From: Bacteroidia bacterium
GTDB taxonomy: Bacteria; Bacteroidota; Bacteroidia; Bacteroidales; Marinilabiliaceae
Reading direction: 5' to 3'
Length of the DNA stretch: 64,000 bases
NCBI GenBank assembly: GCA_030526155.1
Contig: JAUNDI010000008.1
Coordinates: 1 to 64,000 of the forward strand
Shown piece by piece: positions 10,567-19,112 of this stretch (position 1 is the first letter of the stretch; each line of letters begins with the position of its first letter). The translations under genes and the position numbers were made by a program. The notes under the pieces were generated by a model. That model was not told the origin of the DNA, searched no databases, and was given only the letters and a program-made list of their open reading frames with translations.

Positions 10567-11744
10567 TATTTTAGACGATGGATTACCTCGAGCATAGCAC
10601 GAGAGTTGTGATAAGGACACTTCCAGAAGCCAGCGAGACAATCAGAGTATACATCCTCGCCATCCTTATTAACGCGCCATACCCATTCACCCTTAGCACG
10701 AGGGAGAGAAAGATACTGCTTGATGTAGTCCCATACGGCGTATAGAGTATCTAGGTACCTCTGTTCGCCTGTAAGGCGCCATGTATCAGCCAAGCCACAG
10801 AGAGCCTCAGCCTGAGGCCACCAATGCTTATCGGTATCTAGGTGACCATCCACCTTTTCGTAGAAGATAGACGAGCCACGGTCGAGACCCTCCTCGAGAG
10901 TAATATCGACGAGACGCTTAGCTATTGGGCGGAGCTTCTCCATCCACGCCTTATCATTTATTACTTCAGCCGCCTCATATAAGAGCCATGCCCCCTCGAT
11001 ATCGTGGCCATACGAATCGATATTCGCCTTATTAGTCCAATCCATATCGAAGAAGAGCTTAAAGCGCCCTGTATTAGCATCTATTATCCTAGAAGTAAAG
11101 ATATCTAGGAGGTGGCAGATAGAGTCGCGCAATTGCTCATTAGGCCAAGCACGATATAAGTTAACATAAGGCTCAATGATATGGAGGTGAGTATTCATAG
11201 ACTTAGGCGTATTCTCGTCCTTCTCGGAGAGACGCACGTCGGCCATAGGAGACCAATCGGCAGCGAGAGCCTCTATATAGCCGCCATCCTTATTATCACG
11301 AAAATGCTTTTCGATGAGATGGTAAGTCTCGATAGCCATATTAAGAGCACGTTGGCATCTAGTAGCTCTATAATACTCAGAGAGACCATATATGATGAAC
11401 CCCTCGGCATAAGCCTGTTTTTTAGTATCTAGAGGAGAGCCATCGGCATTAAGAGACCAGAAGAAGCCGCCATTAACCTTATCATAGAAATGGTCGGTAA
11501 TATACGAGAAGAGTCTATCTGCTGCGCACTTATATTCGGGGAGGTTGAAAGCGTTATATCCAGCAGAGAAAGACCAAAGCATACGTCCATTAAGTATAGC
11601 CCCCTTAGGAGCATTAGGGACGATATTACCCATAGCATCACGTTCGCCATAGAAGCCACCATTAACCTCATCCTGCATATTATCTATCCAGTAGTGGAGG
11701 ATACGTGAGTGCTCCTGCTGTAGTTCTGGTATTATATTCTTCAT
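10566..11744 (-). CDS. Mannobiose/cellobiose 2-epimerase (AGE family)
   Basis: 392 residues from MKNIIPELQ at 11744. The start overlaps the mannanase stop as TAATG; the longer frame would start inside that gene. It is an (alpha/alpha)6-barrel N-acylglucosamine 2-epimerase family protein, with GRMLWSFSAGYNAF near the N-terminus, the repeated helical His/Trp segments SYGHDIEGAWLLYEA and WWPQAEAL, and KCPYHNSRAMLEVI near the end. No signal peptide, so cytoplasmic. In the Bacteroides fragilis mannan pathway this enzyme turns mannobiose into mannosyl-glucose, the substrate of the GH130 phosphorylase; the same three genes are together here. Confidence 0.92.
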   Translation of the reverse strand: MKNIIPELQQEHSRILHYWIDNMQDEVNGGFYGERDAMGNIVPNAPKGAILNGRMLWSFSAGYNAFNLPEYKCAADRLFSYITDHFYDKVNGGFFWSLNADGSPLDTKKQAYAEGFIIYGLSEYYRATRCQRALNMAIETYHLIEKHFRDNKDGGYIEALAADWSPMADVRLSEKDENTPKSMNTHLHIIEPYVNLYRAWPNEQLRDSICHLLDIFTSRIIDANTGRFKLFFDMDWTNKANIDSYGHDIEGAWLLYEAAEVINDKAWMEKLRPIAKRLVDITLEEGLDRGSSIFYEKVDGHLDTDKHWWPQAEALCGLADTWRLTGEQRYLDTLYAVWDYIKQYLSLPRAKGEWVWRVNKDGEDVYSDCLAGFWKCPYHNSRAMLEVIHRLK

Positions 11745-12757
11745 TACTTTGTATATTCTTCTAGAGTAATAGTCCAATTAGAATCATATAGCTCCTTGCG
11801 AGGACCCCATTCATTAGCGGTCTCGATAAACTCGCTCCAACACATGAACCAAGACCAATTTTTCTGATCCTTAAGAATCTTCTCGGTAGGGAGTTTACCA
11901 CACTCGCCGATAGCTATGATTTTACCATTAGCCAATTCAGACAAGAGATTATAGTCCTTCTCTTGATAGTATTGGTTATAGACATCAGTTGCCAAGATAT
12001 CCACGATATCGTGACCAGGGAAGAAATCGGCATAATTAGTCACATTTATACCATTCACCTCATTAGCGTTAAAGACCCAGAGGAGGTTATTGAGGTGGTG
12101 ATAATTAGTGAGGCGATCATACAACATACGATATAGCGCTTGGTAACCCGTTTTACCAGGGCGTTCACCCCACCAGAACCAGTTGCCATTCATCTCATGA
12201 TAAGGGCGCCATATAACAGGGATGTTTTCGTCTTGTAGTTGACGAAGGAAGAAAGCTATGACATCCACTTGAGCCTCCCAGCGCTTATGTATTTCGGTAC
12301 CAGGAGTAAGGAGTTGCTTCCACTGCTCGTCTGTAAGTTTACTTTGGATACCATTTTCGCCCTTCCATATAGTGAAGTTATCCTCTATAGTAGGAGGCAC
12401 AGCATGCCACATGAAAGTAATGATAGCGCCACGCTTATGCCATTTGATAGCATTATCTATAGAACGTTGGCGGAAATTAATACCATCGAGAGAGTTAGGT
12501 TTAGAGTAACCGAAATCTTGACCGAACACTACAGGGTGGCTACCTTCTACGAGGTTTTCGACACGCTCCATGTAGATATCAGAATAGAGAGGATATGAAT
12601 GTTGGCCTGTGAGGCAACATTTTCCTTGAAGAGAGTACAATTTAGCCAATAGAGCCTTAGCCTCAGGAGTAGCCTTAGGGTTCATAGGCTCGTATTGAGC
12701 TATGGCAGACACTGAGAAGAGTGCTGCCATAGTCAATAGAGAAAATAGTTTGTTCAT
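11744..12757 (-). CDS. Endo-beta-1,4-mannanase, GH26
   Basis: 337 residues with a signal peptide (cut expected near Ala20-Gln21). The GH26 signatures are complete: the acid/base Glu188 in WRPYHEMNGNWFWWG and the nucleophile Glu285 in IIAIGECG, plus the aromatic platform FMWHAVPP. No lipobox, so probably periplasmic. It cuts mannan to mannobiose for the epimerase encoded next. The stop overlaps the next start (TAATG), indicating translational coupling. The gap to the upstream GH130 gene is 14 bp. Confidence 0.95.
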   Translation of the reverse strand: MNKLFSLLTMAALFSVSAIAQYEPMNPKATPEAKALLAKLYSLQGKCCLTGQHSYPLYSDIYMERVENLVEGSHPVVFGQDFGYSKPNSLDGINFRQRSIDNAIKWHKRGAIITFMWHAVPPTIEDNFTIWKGENGIQSKLTDEQWKQLLTPGTEIHKRWEAQVDVIAFFLRQLQDENIPVIWRPYHEMNGNWFWWGERPGKTGYQALYRMLYDRLTNYHHLNNLLWVFNANEVNGINVTNYADFFPGHDIVDILATDVYNQYYQEKDYNLLSELANGKIIAIGECGKLPTEKILKDQKNWSWFMCWSEFIETANEWGPRKELYDSNWTITLEEYTK

Positions 12758-12771
12758 AGACTAAAAGGGGG

Positions 12772-13944
12772 TTACTTATTCATATCTATAAGAGCATTGA
12801 TACGCTCTACAGACTTATGCGAGTATAGGTCGTCCTCTGGAGTATTCATGCAATAATCTACGAGTTGATCTACTGTTGTAGTAGCCACATGCATACGAGT
12901 ATCGCTAGAAGCGTAGTAGATGAACACCTTACCATCTGGGTCCTCGATCCAGCCATTAGAGAAAGCGACATTAGAGACATCGCCTACGCGTTCAGAACCA
13001 TAAGGAGCGAGGAAATGTCCGGCAGGCTTATGAGTTACTACCCAAGGTTTCTCGAGGTCGGTCATAAACATATACAACACATAACGGAGGCCTGCGGCGG
13101 TATTACGCACGCCATGAGCGAGGTTAAGCCAACCATACTTAGTTTTGATAGGAGCAGGGCCCATACCATTTTTCACCTCATATACTGTATGATATGTCTT
13201 AGCGTCGATGATAAGTTCGTCTAGGACCTCAGCCTTAGTAATATCATCGGTGAGACCCCATCCGATACCACCACCAGAACCTGTATCGATGAAACCATCT
13301 TGAGGGCGAGTATAGAAAGCATACTTACCATTTACGAAATAAGGGAAGAGCACTACGTTACGCTGTTGACCAGCATGAGAGATAAGGTCAGGTAGTCGTT
13401 CCCAAGAGATAAGATCCTTAGTACGAGCGATAGCGGCGGCGGCTACAGCACTTGAGGTATCGCCTGCTGGAGCATTAGGGTCCTTACGTTCTGTGCAGAA
13501 TACGCCATATATCCAACCATCCTCGTGTTGAGTAAGGCGCATATCATATACATTAGTATCAGGCTTACCTGGGATTTGAGGCATAGATATAGGGCGCTCC
13601 CAGAAGCGGAAGTTATCCACGCCATTAGGACTTTCAGCCACAGCGAAGAAAGACTTACGGTCGACCGACTCAGTACGCACAACCATGATATACTTACCAT
13701 TCCACTTCATGGCACCTGCATTGAAAGCAGCATTAAAAGAGATGCGCTCCATGAAATATGGGTTACGCTTCTCGTCGAAATCGTAACGCCACTTAAGAGG
13801 TACATGCTCACGAGTAACTACAGGGTTAGCATACTTATTGTATACGCCATTAACAGAGAATAGCATTTCGTTAGGGCGAGAGAGGAGCTCTTCATGTTCC
13901 CTCTCGATACGAGCTCTACGTTCGTTATAAACTGAATTAGTCAT
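12772..13944 (-). CDS. GH130 beta-1,4-mannosylglucose phosphorylase
   Basis: 390 residues, no signal peptide, cytoplasmic. A five-bladed propeller of GH130 subfamily 1 type: KRNPYFMERISFNAAFNAGA, the general-acid region TNVYDMRLTQHEDGWIYGVF (catalytic Asp), and the basic residues for phosphate in the following blades. With phosphate it splits mannosyl-glucose to mannose 1-phosphate and glucose. As first gene of the operon it is followed by mannanase, epimerase and esterase, the same logic as the characterised Bacteroides fragilis system. A minus-7 TACCTTTG lies upstream at 13971-13978, without a TTG at the proper distance, so an activator may be needed. Confidence 0.95.
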   Translation of the reverse strand: MTNSVYNERRARIEREHEELLSRPNEMLFSVNGVYNKYANPVVTREHVPLKWRYDFDEKRNPYFMERISFNAAFNAGAMKWNGKYIMVVRTESVDRKSFFAVAESPNGVDNFRFWERPISMPQIPGKPDTNVYDMRLTQHEDGWIYGVFCTERKDPNAPAGDTSSAVAAAAIARTKDLISWERLPDLISHAGQQRNVVLFPYFVNGKYAFYTRPQDGFIDTGSGGGIGWGLTDDITKAEVLDELIIDAKTYHTVYEVKNGMGPAPIKTKYGWLNLAHGVRNTAAGLRYVLYMFMTDLEKPWVVTHKPAGHFLAPYGSERVGDVSNVAFSNGWIEDPDGKVFIYYASSDTRMHVATTTVDQLVDYCMNTPEDDLYSHKSVERINALIDMNK

Positions 13945-13970
13945 ACAAATAATAGTAAATTGAACGAGAG

Positions 13971-13978
13971 CAAAGGTA
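13971..13978 (-). promoter_or_regulatory. Minus-7 element of the mannan operon promoter
   Basis: TACCTTTG on the minus strand, 27 bp before the GH130 start. I see no TTG at 19-20 bp; the region there is AT-rich. That fits an activator-dependent promoter. Confidence 0.5.
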
Positions 13979-14044
13979 TATGATAGAGTGGATTATAGTA
14001 TAATACTATTTGGACAAAAAATGATACTTCTAGACTATTAACAA

Positions 14045-14089
14045 AATATAAAAGACCCGAATGTTGTTTATATTCATACAACATTCGGG
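14045..14089 (-). terminator. Terminator of the greA-HIT unit
   Basis: A 12-bp perfect stem (14056-14067 with 14078-14089, loop of ten) followed in the minus direction by TCTTTTATATTTTG. It lies 40 bp past the HIT gene stop. Confidence 0.85.
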
Positions 14090-14128
14090 AAGAATTTCTT
14101 GGTTAGTTATTTAGACTAACATATTATA

Positions 14129-14524
14129 CTATTTGAACTCCTTAGCTATAGAAGCAGCTATATCAGCCATCTCTTCAAGAGTAAATTTAGCGCGCTCATT
14201 AGTAAAATTCATCTGACCCTCTGACTGGAGAGGAACGAGGTGAATATGGGTATGAGGCACGTCGAAGCCAAGTATAGCTACGCCCACGCGCAAGCAAGGT
14301 ATAGCCTTTTTCTGAGCTATAGCCACACGGCGAGCGAAAGCGTGGAGAGCTGCATACTCCTCCTCTGAGAGGTCGAATGCGTAATCTACCTCGTGTTTAG
14401 GCACGACTAGGGTATGACCCTTAGCGAGAGGATTGATATCGAGGAAAGCGTAATGCTTATCATCTTCAGCCACCTTATAAGAAGGTATTTCGCCAGCTAT
14501 GATTTTACTAAAAATAGAAGCCAT
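14129..14524 (-). CDS. HIT family protein (nucleotide hydrolase/transferase)
   Basis: 131 residues. The histidine triad HTHIHLVPL (His91, 93, 95) is intact, and the N-terminus ASIFSKIIAGEIPSYKV is typical of the HINT-like group. HIT proteins hydrolyse or transfer nucleotide phosphoramidates; the physiological substrate is unknown. It starts 19 bp after the greA stop, so it is the second gene of the greA unit, a common pairing in Bacteroidota. Confidence 0.93.
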   Translation of the reverse strand: MASIFSKIIAGEIPSYKVAEDDKHYAFLDINPLAKGHTLVVPKHEVDYAFDLSEEEYAALHAFARRVAIAQKKAIPCLRVGVAILGFDVPHTHIHLVPLQSEGQMNFTNERAKFTLEEMADIAASIAKEFK

Positions 14525-14543
14525 GATAAAATGGTATTAAATA

Positions 14544-15017
14544 CTAGTCGCAAAGTTCGATTTTAACGATTTCGAAAGTCATAACACCTGCTGGCACCTT
14601 AACATCTGCCAATTCGCCCACCTTTTTACCGAGGAGGCCCTGAGCTATAGGAGTACTAACGGCTATTTTACCAGCCTTAAGGTTAGCCTCTGACTCTGGC
14701 ACGATAGAGTATGCCATCTGGGCATTATTTTTGGTGTTCTTGATAGTTACCTTAGTAAGGATCTGAACTTGAGTTGTATCTATTTTAGATGCGTCTAGTA
14801 CGCGAGACTCTGCGATTTGTAGTTTGAGCTGAGCGATTTTAGTCTCGAGATGGGACTGTGCCTCTTTAGCTGCATCGTACTCAGCATTCTCAGACAAGTC
14901 TCCCTTATCGCGAGCCTCAGCGATCTGTTGAATAACCTTTGGGCGCTCCTCACCTTCGAGGCGAGCGAGTTCCTCCTTCATCTTCTTTAAACCCTCTGCT
15001 GTAACGAAGTTTGCCAT
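14544..15017 (-). CDS. greA: Transcription elongation factor GreA
   Basis: 157 residues, full length. The N-terminal coiled coil ends in the acidic tip (RDKGDLSENAEYDAAKE), which enters the RNA polymerase secondary channel and helps cleave backtracked RNA. The C-terminal FKBP-like part contains PIAQGLLGKKVGE. Its promoter (15102-15131) gives a leader of about 78 nt with a terminator-like hairpin (15040-15076) before the start codon; see findings. Confidence 0.97.
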   Translation of the reverse strand: MANFVTAEGLKKMKEELARLEGEERPKVIQQIAEARDKGDLSENAEYDAAKEAQSHLETKIAQLKLQIAESRVLDASKIDTTQVQILTKVTIKNTKNNAQMAYSIVPESEANLKAGKIAVSTPIAQGLLGKKVGELADVKVPAGVMTFEIVKIELCD

Positions 15018-15039
15018 ATCTAATCAATTGTTTAAACGT

Positions 15040-15076
15040 AAAAAAAATAAGAATCCTGAAACGATACACTTCAGGA
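15040..15076 (-). terminator. Terminator-like hairpin in the greA leader
   Basis: A 7-bp stem (15054-15060 with 15070-15076) is followed in the minus direction by TTCTTATTTTTTTT. It lies between the predicted greA promoter and the start codon, so it can act as an attenuator. It would also stop read-through from the toxin-antitoxin unit. Confidence 0.7.
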
Positions 15077-15101
15077 CCCTATCCTCATTAATATTTTTTC
15101 A

Positions 15102-15131
15102 CAAAGTTAGTACTTATTTTGACAAAGTCAA
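15102..15131 (-). promoter_or_regulatory. greA promoter
   Basis: Minus strand: TTG (15129-15131), 19-bp spacer, TAACTTTG (15102-15109). The predicted transcription start is near 15095-15097, about 78 nt before the start codon. Confidence 0.65.
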
Positions 15132-15186
15132 GTATTGGGGGAAATATTTAATTTTGGGGTGGCGGATTGGAGGGGGAAAATAGATA

Positions 15187-15453
15187 TTATTTTGTATTAT
15201 CTATTAAATTACAATTTAATACACGCTCTATTTTCCTAATAGTTGGGGTAGAGAACTTATATCTACCCGTTAGCCACTTAGATATTTCAGATTGGCTTTT
15301 ATTTAGTTGGCAAGCAAAATCCTTTTGAGTGAGATTCTTTTCTGTAAGAACTTCACTAATTCGTTCAGCTATTCTGAAGGAGAGATCGAACTCCGCCTTT
15401 TGCTCCTCAGGAATAGCAGCCAAACATTGTCTAAATAAATGATTCTGCACCAT
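15187..15453 (-). CDS. XRE/HigA-like antitoxin
   Basis: 88 residues. The helix-turn-helix of the Cro/C1 type occupies about residues 30-85 (LTEKNLTQKDFACQLNKSQS, EISKWLTGR). It starts 12 bp after the stop of the 167-residue protein gene; this toxin-first order is that of higBA modules. It is expected to bind its own promoter (near 15967-15974) and neutralise the partner. Assignment as antitoxin rests on the pairing. Confidence 0.8.
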   Translation of the reverse strand: MVQNHLFRQCLAAIPEEQKAEFDLSFRIAERISEVLTEKNLTQKDFACQLNKSQSEISKWLTGRYKFSTPTIRKIERVLNCNLIDNTK

Positions 15454-15465
15454 AGTGAATATATA

Positions 15466-15948
15466 TTATATTTCAAATGTAGTACTCTGAATATCTATTA
15501 TGACATTCTTCTCTATTGTAATTTTACCTTCTTTTTGCGCTCTGATAAGGACCTTATTGAATGCTTGTAAATCCATAACATACCCGCTTAACCTCTCATC
15601 CTCTTGATATGTGCGAGAGTTTTTCACTCCACCATTACCAAGTATAAGGATTTGATCTGATATACGAAGGCAATACAACCTCAGTTTTCTAGAGTCTATT
15701 GACAATGCCTTTACATTGTCATTCATTTTACCCTCGTTTCTAAAGAAACGCTCGAGAGCCCCCTTATCGATAATCTTAGCTAGTGCCATTAGGATGATAT
15801 TGAAATCCTTATTATACATGGCGTTATCTTTGAATTCATTGAGGAACGTCTCAAATTCACTCTCTTTATTTCCATCGAAACAGATTGAGAACATACCTAC
15901 GTTATCATTCTGCTCTATAGTTTTAAGTGATATGTTTATCATAGACAT
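15466..15948 (-). CDS. Putative HigB/RelE-related toxin
   Basis: About 160 residues from MSMINISL. I reject the Met at 15969 because the minus-7 element TACCTTTG covers it (15967-15974). The segment KLRLYCLRISDQILILGNGG in the second half resembles the core strands of RelE/HigB-like mRNA interferases, in which a basic Arg/Lys set after ALERFFRNEGKM is followed by the sheet; the overlap with such families is remote. It is paired with an XRE gene 12 bp downstream. An alternative is a DNA-binding or phage-derived regulator of unknown role. Confidence 0.6.
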   Translation of the reverse strand: MSMINISLKTIEQNDNVGMFSICFDGNKESEFETFLNEFKDNAMYNKDFNIILMALAKIIDKGALERFFRNEGKMNDNVKALSIDSRKLRLYCLRISDQILILGNGGVKNSRTYQEDERLSGYVMDLQAFNKVLIRAQKEGKITIEKNVIIDIQSTTFEI

Positions 15949-15966
15949 TTTGATATGGTTTTGGCG

Positions 15967-15974
15967 CAAAGGTA
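15967..15974 (-). promoter_or_regulatory. Minus-7 element of the toxin-antitoxin unit
   Basis: TACCTTTG on the minus strand. With transcription starting near 15960, the usable start codons are 15948 or 15942. Confidence 0.55.
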
Positions 15975-16028
15975 TAGAATATTTTTATGTAGCATTCACT
16001 TTTGATGATATTTTGAGTATTGGAAGAT

Positions 16029-16226
16029 AGTTGTTCTAGTTGTTCTAGTGGGGCTAGATATTCTAGAGGATGCTAGATAGGGGGAAGGGAGTATACGGTG
16101 TGTAGCCTTGTTCATCGCAATTTTTGTAGTTGTTCTAGTTATTCTAGATATTCTAGAGGGGCTAGAGGGGACTAGATTGAGTGGTGGGAGTATACGGGTT
16201 GGTGCCTTGTTGCTCGCAATTTTTGG
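16029..16226 (-). repeat. Interspersed repeat, tandem pair (copies C and D)
   Basis: Two head-to-tail units of about 99 bp fill most of the 325-bp gap. Each unit has, read on the minus strand, the core (C: 16105-16128; D: 16204-16226, with GAGCAACAAGG instead of GATGAACAAGG), a spacer with CCGTATACTCCCACC, then an arm of repeated TCTAG/CTAGA pentamers ending AACTAGAACAACTA. The gap holds nothing else except the fhs terminator on its right and the toxin-antitoxin promoter on its left. Confidence 0.85.
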
Positions 16227-16230
16227 ATAT

Positions 16231-16266
16231 AAAAAAAGCGGCAAGTGTGGTTGAGTGCACTTGCCG
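16231..16266 (-). terminator. fhs terminator
   Basis: Stem of 9-10 bp (16238-16247 with 16258-16266) followed in the minus direction by seven T residues. It directly abuts repeat copy D. Confidence 0.85.
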
Positions 16267-16299
16267 TTTATTGGGGATGGGGAATAAATTATCTTTGAT

Positions 16300-17970
16300 T
16301 TATGAGAGGCCGTCTATATCGCCATTCTCATTGATAAAGATACGTTCTGCTTGGGGGCTCTTTGGGAGGCCTGGCATGCGGAGCATATCACCGGCGATAG
16401 CAACGAGCATCTCGGAGCCTGCGTTTATGACGAGGTCGCGAATATTTATTGAGAAACCCTCTGGCACGCCATATGCCTTAGCGTCGGCGGAGAAAGAGTA
16501 TTGTGTTTTAGCGATACATACTGGGAAGCTCTCGTAGCCCAACTCCTTAGCACGTTCGATTTGGCGTTTAGCTGCTGGAGAGAAGGTAACGTTAGCTGCG
16601 CCATAGATCTCACGAGCTACATTCTCTATTTTATTCTCGATAGAGATGTTATCAGTGTACATAAGGGTGAGCTTATCAGAAGGCTTATTCTCTATGGTAT
16701 CTACCACTACTTTAGCGAGAGGTTCTGCGCCCACGCCGCCCTCGGCAAATGCGCCATTGATAGCGAAGCCGACGCCTATGCTATTGCAGTATTCGGATAC
16801 TACTGCAAGCTCCTCGTCAGTATCTGTTGCGTAACGATTGAGAGCTACGACAACGCTTTGGCCAAACTTCTGCATATTAGCGATATGACGCTTGAGATTC
16901 TTGAGGCCCTCGCGAACGCCATCGACATTAGGAGTCTTAATATCCTCTACTGCTACGCCGCCATGCATTTTAAGACCTTGAGTAGTAGCTACTATGATGG
17001 TAAGAGCAGGTTGGAGTTCTGCCTTACGGCATTTGATATCGAAGAATTTCTCTGCTCCGAGATCGGCACCGAAGCCTGCTTCGGTAATAACGTAATCACC
17101 GAGAGACATTGCCATTTTAGTAGCGAGGATAGAGTTACATCCGTGAGCTATGTTTGCGAAAGGACCGCCGTGAATGATAGCAGGTGTATTCTCTATAGTC
17201 TGAACAAGGTTAGGTTGGATAGCATCCTTAAGGAGGACAGCGATTGCGCCAGCCACGCCCATATCCTTTACTTTGAAAGGCTTGCCGTCGATAGTAATAC
17301 CGAGGAGGATATTTTCGATACGACGCTCGAGATCTTGTAGGCTTGTAGCAAGACAAAGGATAGCCATGATCTCTGATGCAGGAGTAATATCGAAGCCACT
17401 CTCAGCGAGGACGCCATCAGTCTTAGCACCGAGACCAGTAACTATGTTACGCAAGTTACGATCATTCACATCGAGGACACGCTTCCAGAGCACCTCACGG
17501 AGAGCGAAGCCGTCGTTTTTATGTTGATATATATAGTTATCCAACAAAGCGGATATCATATTATGAGCTGAAGTAACAGCGTGGAAGTCGCCCGTAAAGT
17601 GAAGATTAATCTTCTCCATAGGGAGCACCTGAGCGTAACCACCGCCAGCTGCGCCACCCTTCATACCGAAGCATGGACCGAGAGAAGGCTCACGAAGAGC
17701 TACAACAGCCTTTTTTCCGATGCGATTAAGACCAAGGGCTAGACCGATAGATACGGTAGTTTTTCCGATACCAGCCTTAGTTGGTGTAATAGCAGTAACT
17801 AGGATAAGTTTACTCTTTTTGCATTTAGACTCATCAATAAGGGAAAGAGGAAGTTTTGCGATGTAGTGACCATAAGGTTCGATACTATTTTGGTCGATAC
17901 CGAGGCCCTTTGCTATATCGTTGATATTAGCCAACTTTGCCTCTCTAGCTATTTCGATATCCGTTTTCAT
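16300..17970 (-). CDS. fhs: Formate-tetrahydrofolate ligase
   Basis: 556 residues, usual length. It joins formate to tetrahydrofolate with ATP to give 10-formyl-THF in the cytoplasm. Signatures: [20 protein letters not shown] (nucleotide loop), [32 protein letters not shown], and near the C-terminus [20 protein letters not shown]. Single gene with promoter (17997-18027) and terminator. It feeds one-carbon units to purine synthesis and links to metH a few kilobases away. Confidence 0.98.
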   Translation of the reverse strand: MKTDIEIAREAKLANINDIAKGLGIDQNSIEPYGHYIAKLPLSLIDESKCKKSKLILVTAITPTKAGIGKTTVSIGLALGLNRIGKKAVVALREPSLGPCFGMKGGAAGGGYAQVLPMEKINLHFTGDFHAVTSAHNMISALLDNYIYQHKNDGFALREVLWKRVLDVNDRNLRNIVTGLGAKTDGVLAESGFDITPASEIMAILCLATSLQDLERRIENILLGITIDGKPFKVKDMGVAGAIAVLLKDAIQPNLVQTIENTPAIIHGGPFANIAHGCNSILATKMAMSLGDYVITEAGFGADLGAEKFFDIKCRKAELQPALTIIVATTQGLKMHGGVAVEDIKTPNVDGVREGLKNLKRHIANMQKFGQSVVVALNRYATDTDEELAVVSEYCNSIGVGFAINGAFAEGGVGAEPLAKVVVDTIENKPSDKLTLMYTDNISIENKIENVAREIYGAANVTFSPAAKRQIERAKELGYESFPVCIAKTQYSFSADAKAYGVPEGFSINIRDLVINAGSEMLVAIAGDMLRMPGLPKSPQAERIFINENGDIDGLS

Positions 17971-17996
17971 GAAATAGGTTTATAAGTTGATATTGC

Positions 17997-18027
17997 AAAG
18001 GTATCCCTTGTATTTGAGATTTGCAAT
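17997..18027 (-). promoter_or_regulatory. fhs promoter
   Basis: Minus strand: TTG (18025-18027), 20-bp spacer, TACCTTTG (17997-18004), 27 bp before the start codon. Confidence 0.65.
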
Positions 18028-18038
18028 AGGTGAGAATA

Positions 18039-19100
18039 CTACCAAGAAGTTTTGTTTTTGAATGTCGCCCTTATAATTATGATGAATGTAAGGATAGGAT
18101 ATATGAGAGCGAACATAGCGATATGTAAGGTAGGGAAAGATATGGAGAAGAAAGATTGGGCACGTTTAAGGAGAAGGTATTCGAATATAGTCTTAATGGC
18201 GAAGCATGAAAGAGTAATCCACTGATAATTTATTGGGAGGAGGATTAACAATATGGGCCATAGGAAAGTTGCAGAGAATGTAGCCCACCCGAGACGGATG
18301 ACATCCCTATCAGAATAACCTGAAGACTTACGGAACCAGCGAGCGTGTTGGTTGATAAAAGCGCTCCATGATGATGGCATATAGGTACGGACTATTGCCT
18401 TAGGGGTATAGCAATAGCTGACCTTAAGATTTAGGCGTTTTGCCTCTGAGAGGAGAAACATATCATCGCCCGAGGCATAATCGGCATTAGCATTATGCGC
18501 TAGATATAGTTTTTTAGAGAAACATATATTAGCTCCATTAGCCATAGTAGGGCGACCAGAGAGAGCGCACCCGATAGTAGCCATTTGGAGAGAGATGAAA
18601 TCAATGGAGAATAGGGATTCTCTAAGGGAAGAATCTGTACGGAGGACACCTACAGGAAGAAGAAGGAGGGATGGGGAGTGCTTGGAAATATAAGCTAAGA
18701 CTGTTTGTTCCCATTCGATAGACAGGAGACAGTCGGCATCTGTAGCGAGGATATATGGGGTAGATGCAGAGTTGACAATGAGACGTTGTGCATGCTTCTT
18801 ACCTTGAGGTCCGTCGTTGATGAGGATAGTAAAAAGAGACTGTTGGGGTAGGGAAAGTTTTGCTATAGAGCTATTGACAACAGAGAGAGTATCATCAGTA
18901 CAATGGTCGAGAACTAATATTTTAGGAGATACTAACGGCGCTAGAGAAGCGATAAGAGAGTATGCCACTCGCTCCTCATTATGGAGAGATACGCCAATAG
19001 TAGCTAATGATGGGGAGGGAGAAACAGAATTGGCTTCGTCTGAACCTGTATTAGGTATTAGACGAAGCCATGTATTTATATAAGAAAGATAAGATATCAA
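18039..19100 (-). CDS. Family 2 glycosyltransferase, membrane-anchored
   Basis: 353 residues. A GT-A fold with IGVSLHNEE near residue 36, VLDHCTDDT and the metal motif DADC at about 139-142, then GDDMFLL and QHARWFRKSSG (a Q-x-x-RW-like motif). Three C-terminal hydrophobic segments (about 270-345) place it in the inner membrane with the active site facing the cytoplasm. It starts 12 bp after the stop of the HU/SPOR gene, so it is cotranscribed with it. Acceptor and donor are unknown; a polysaccharide or glycolipid role is the usual one for this architecture. Confidence 0.88.
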   Translation of the reverse strand: MISYLSYINTWLRLIPNTGSDEANSVSPSPSLATIGVSLHNEERVAYSLIASLAPLVSPKILVLDHCTDDTLSVVNSSIAKLSLPQQSLFTILINDGPQGKKHAQRLIVNSASTPYILATDADCLLSIEWEQTVLAYISKHSPSLLLLPVGVLRTDSSLRESLFSIDFISLQMATIGCALSGRPTMANGANICFSKKLYLAHNANADYASGDDMFLLSEAKRLNLKVSYCYTPKAIVRTYMPSSWSAFINQHARWFRKSSGYSDRDVIRLGWATFSATFLWPILLILLPINYQWITLSCFAIKTIFEYLLLKRAQSFFSISFPTLHIAMFALIYPILTFIIIIRATFKNKTSW

Positions 19101-19112
19101 ACCTATAAGTGA

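Noticed and set aside
10567..10641. Longer N-terminus for the SGNH esterase
   Set aside because: It would lie in the epimerase gene; the TAATG start gives a proper lipoprotein signal.
15996..16244. Open frame of about 80 residues on the minus strand
   Set aside because: It is the translation of the tandem interspersed repeat (NKAPTRILPPL and NKATHRILPSP are the same DNA unit read twice). The same peptide appears at the other repeat loci (52.95 and 60.0 kb), so it reflects DNA repetition, not a gene.
16501..17340. 279-residue frame opposite fhs
   Set aside because: Antisense shadow of a clear fhs gene; composition follows the complementary codons.
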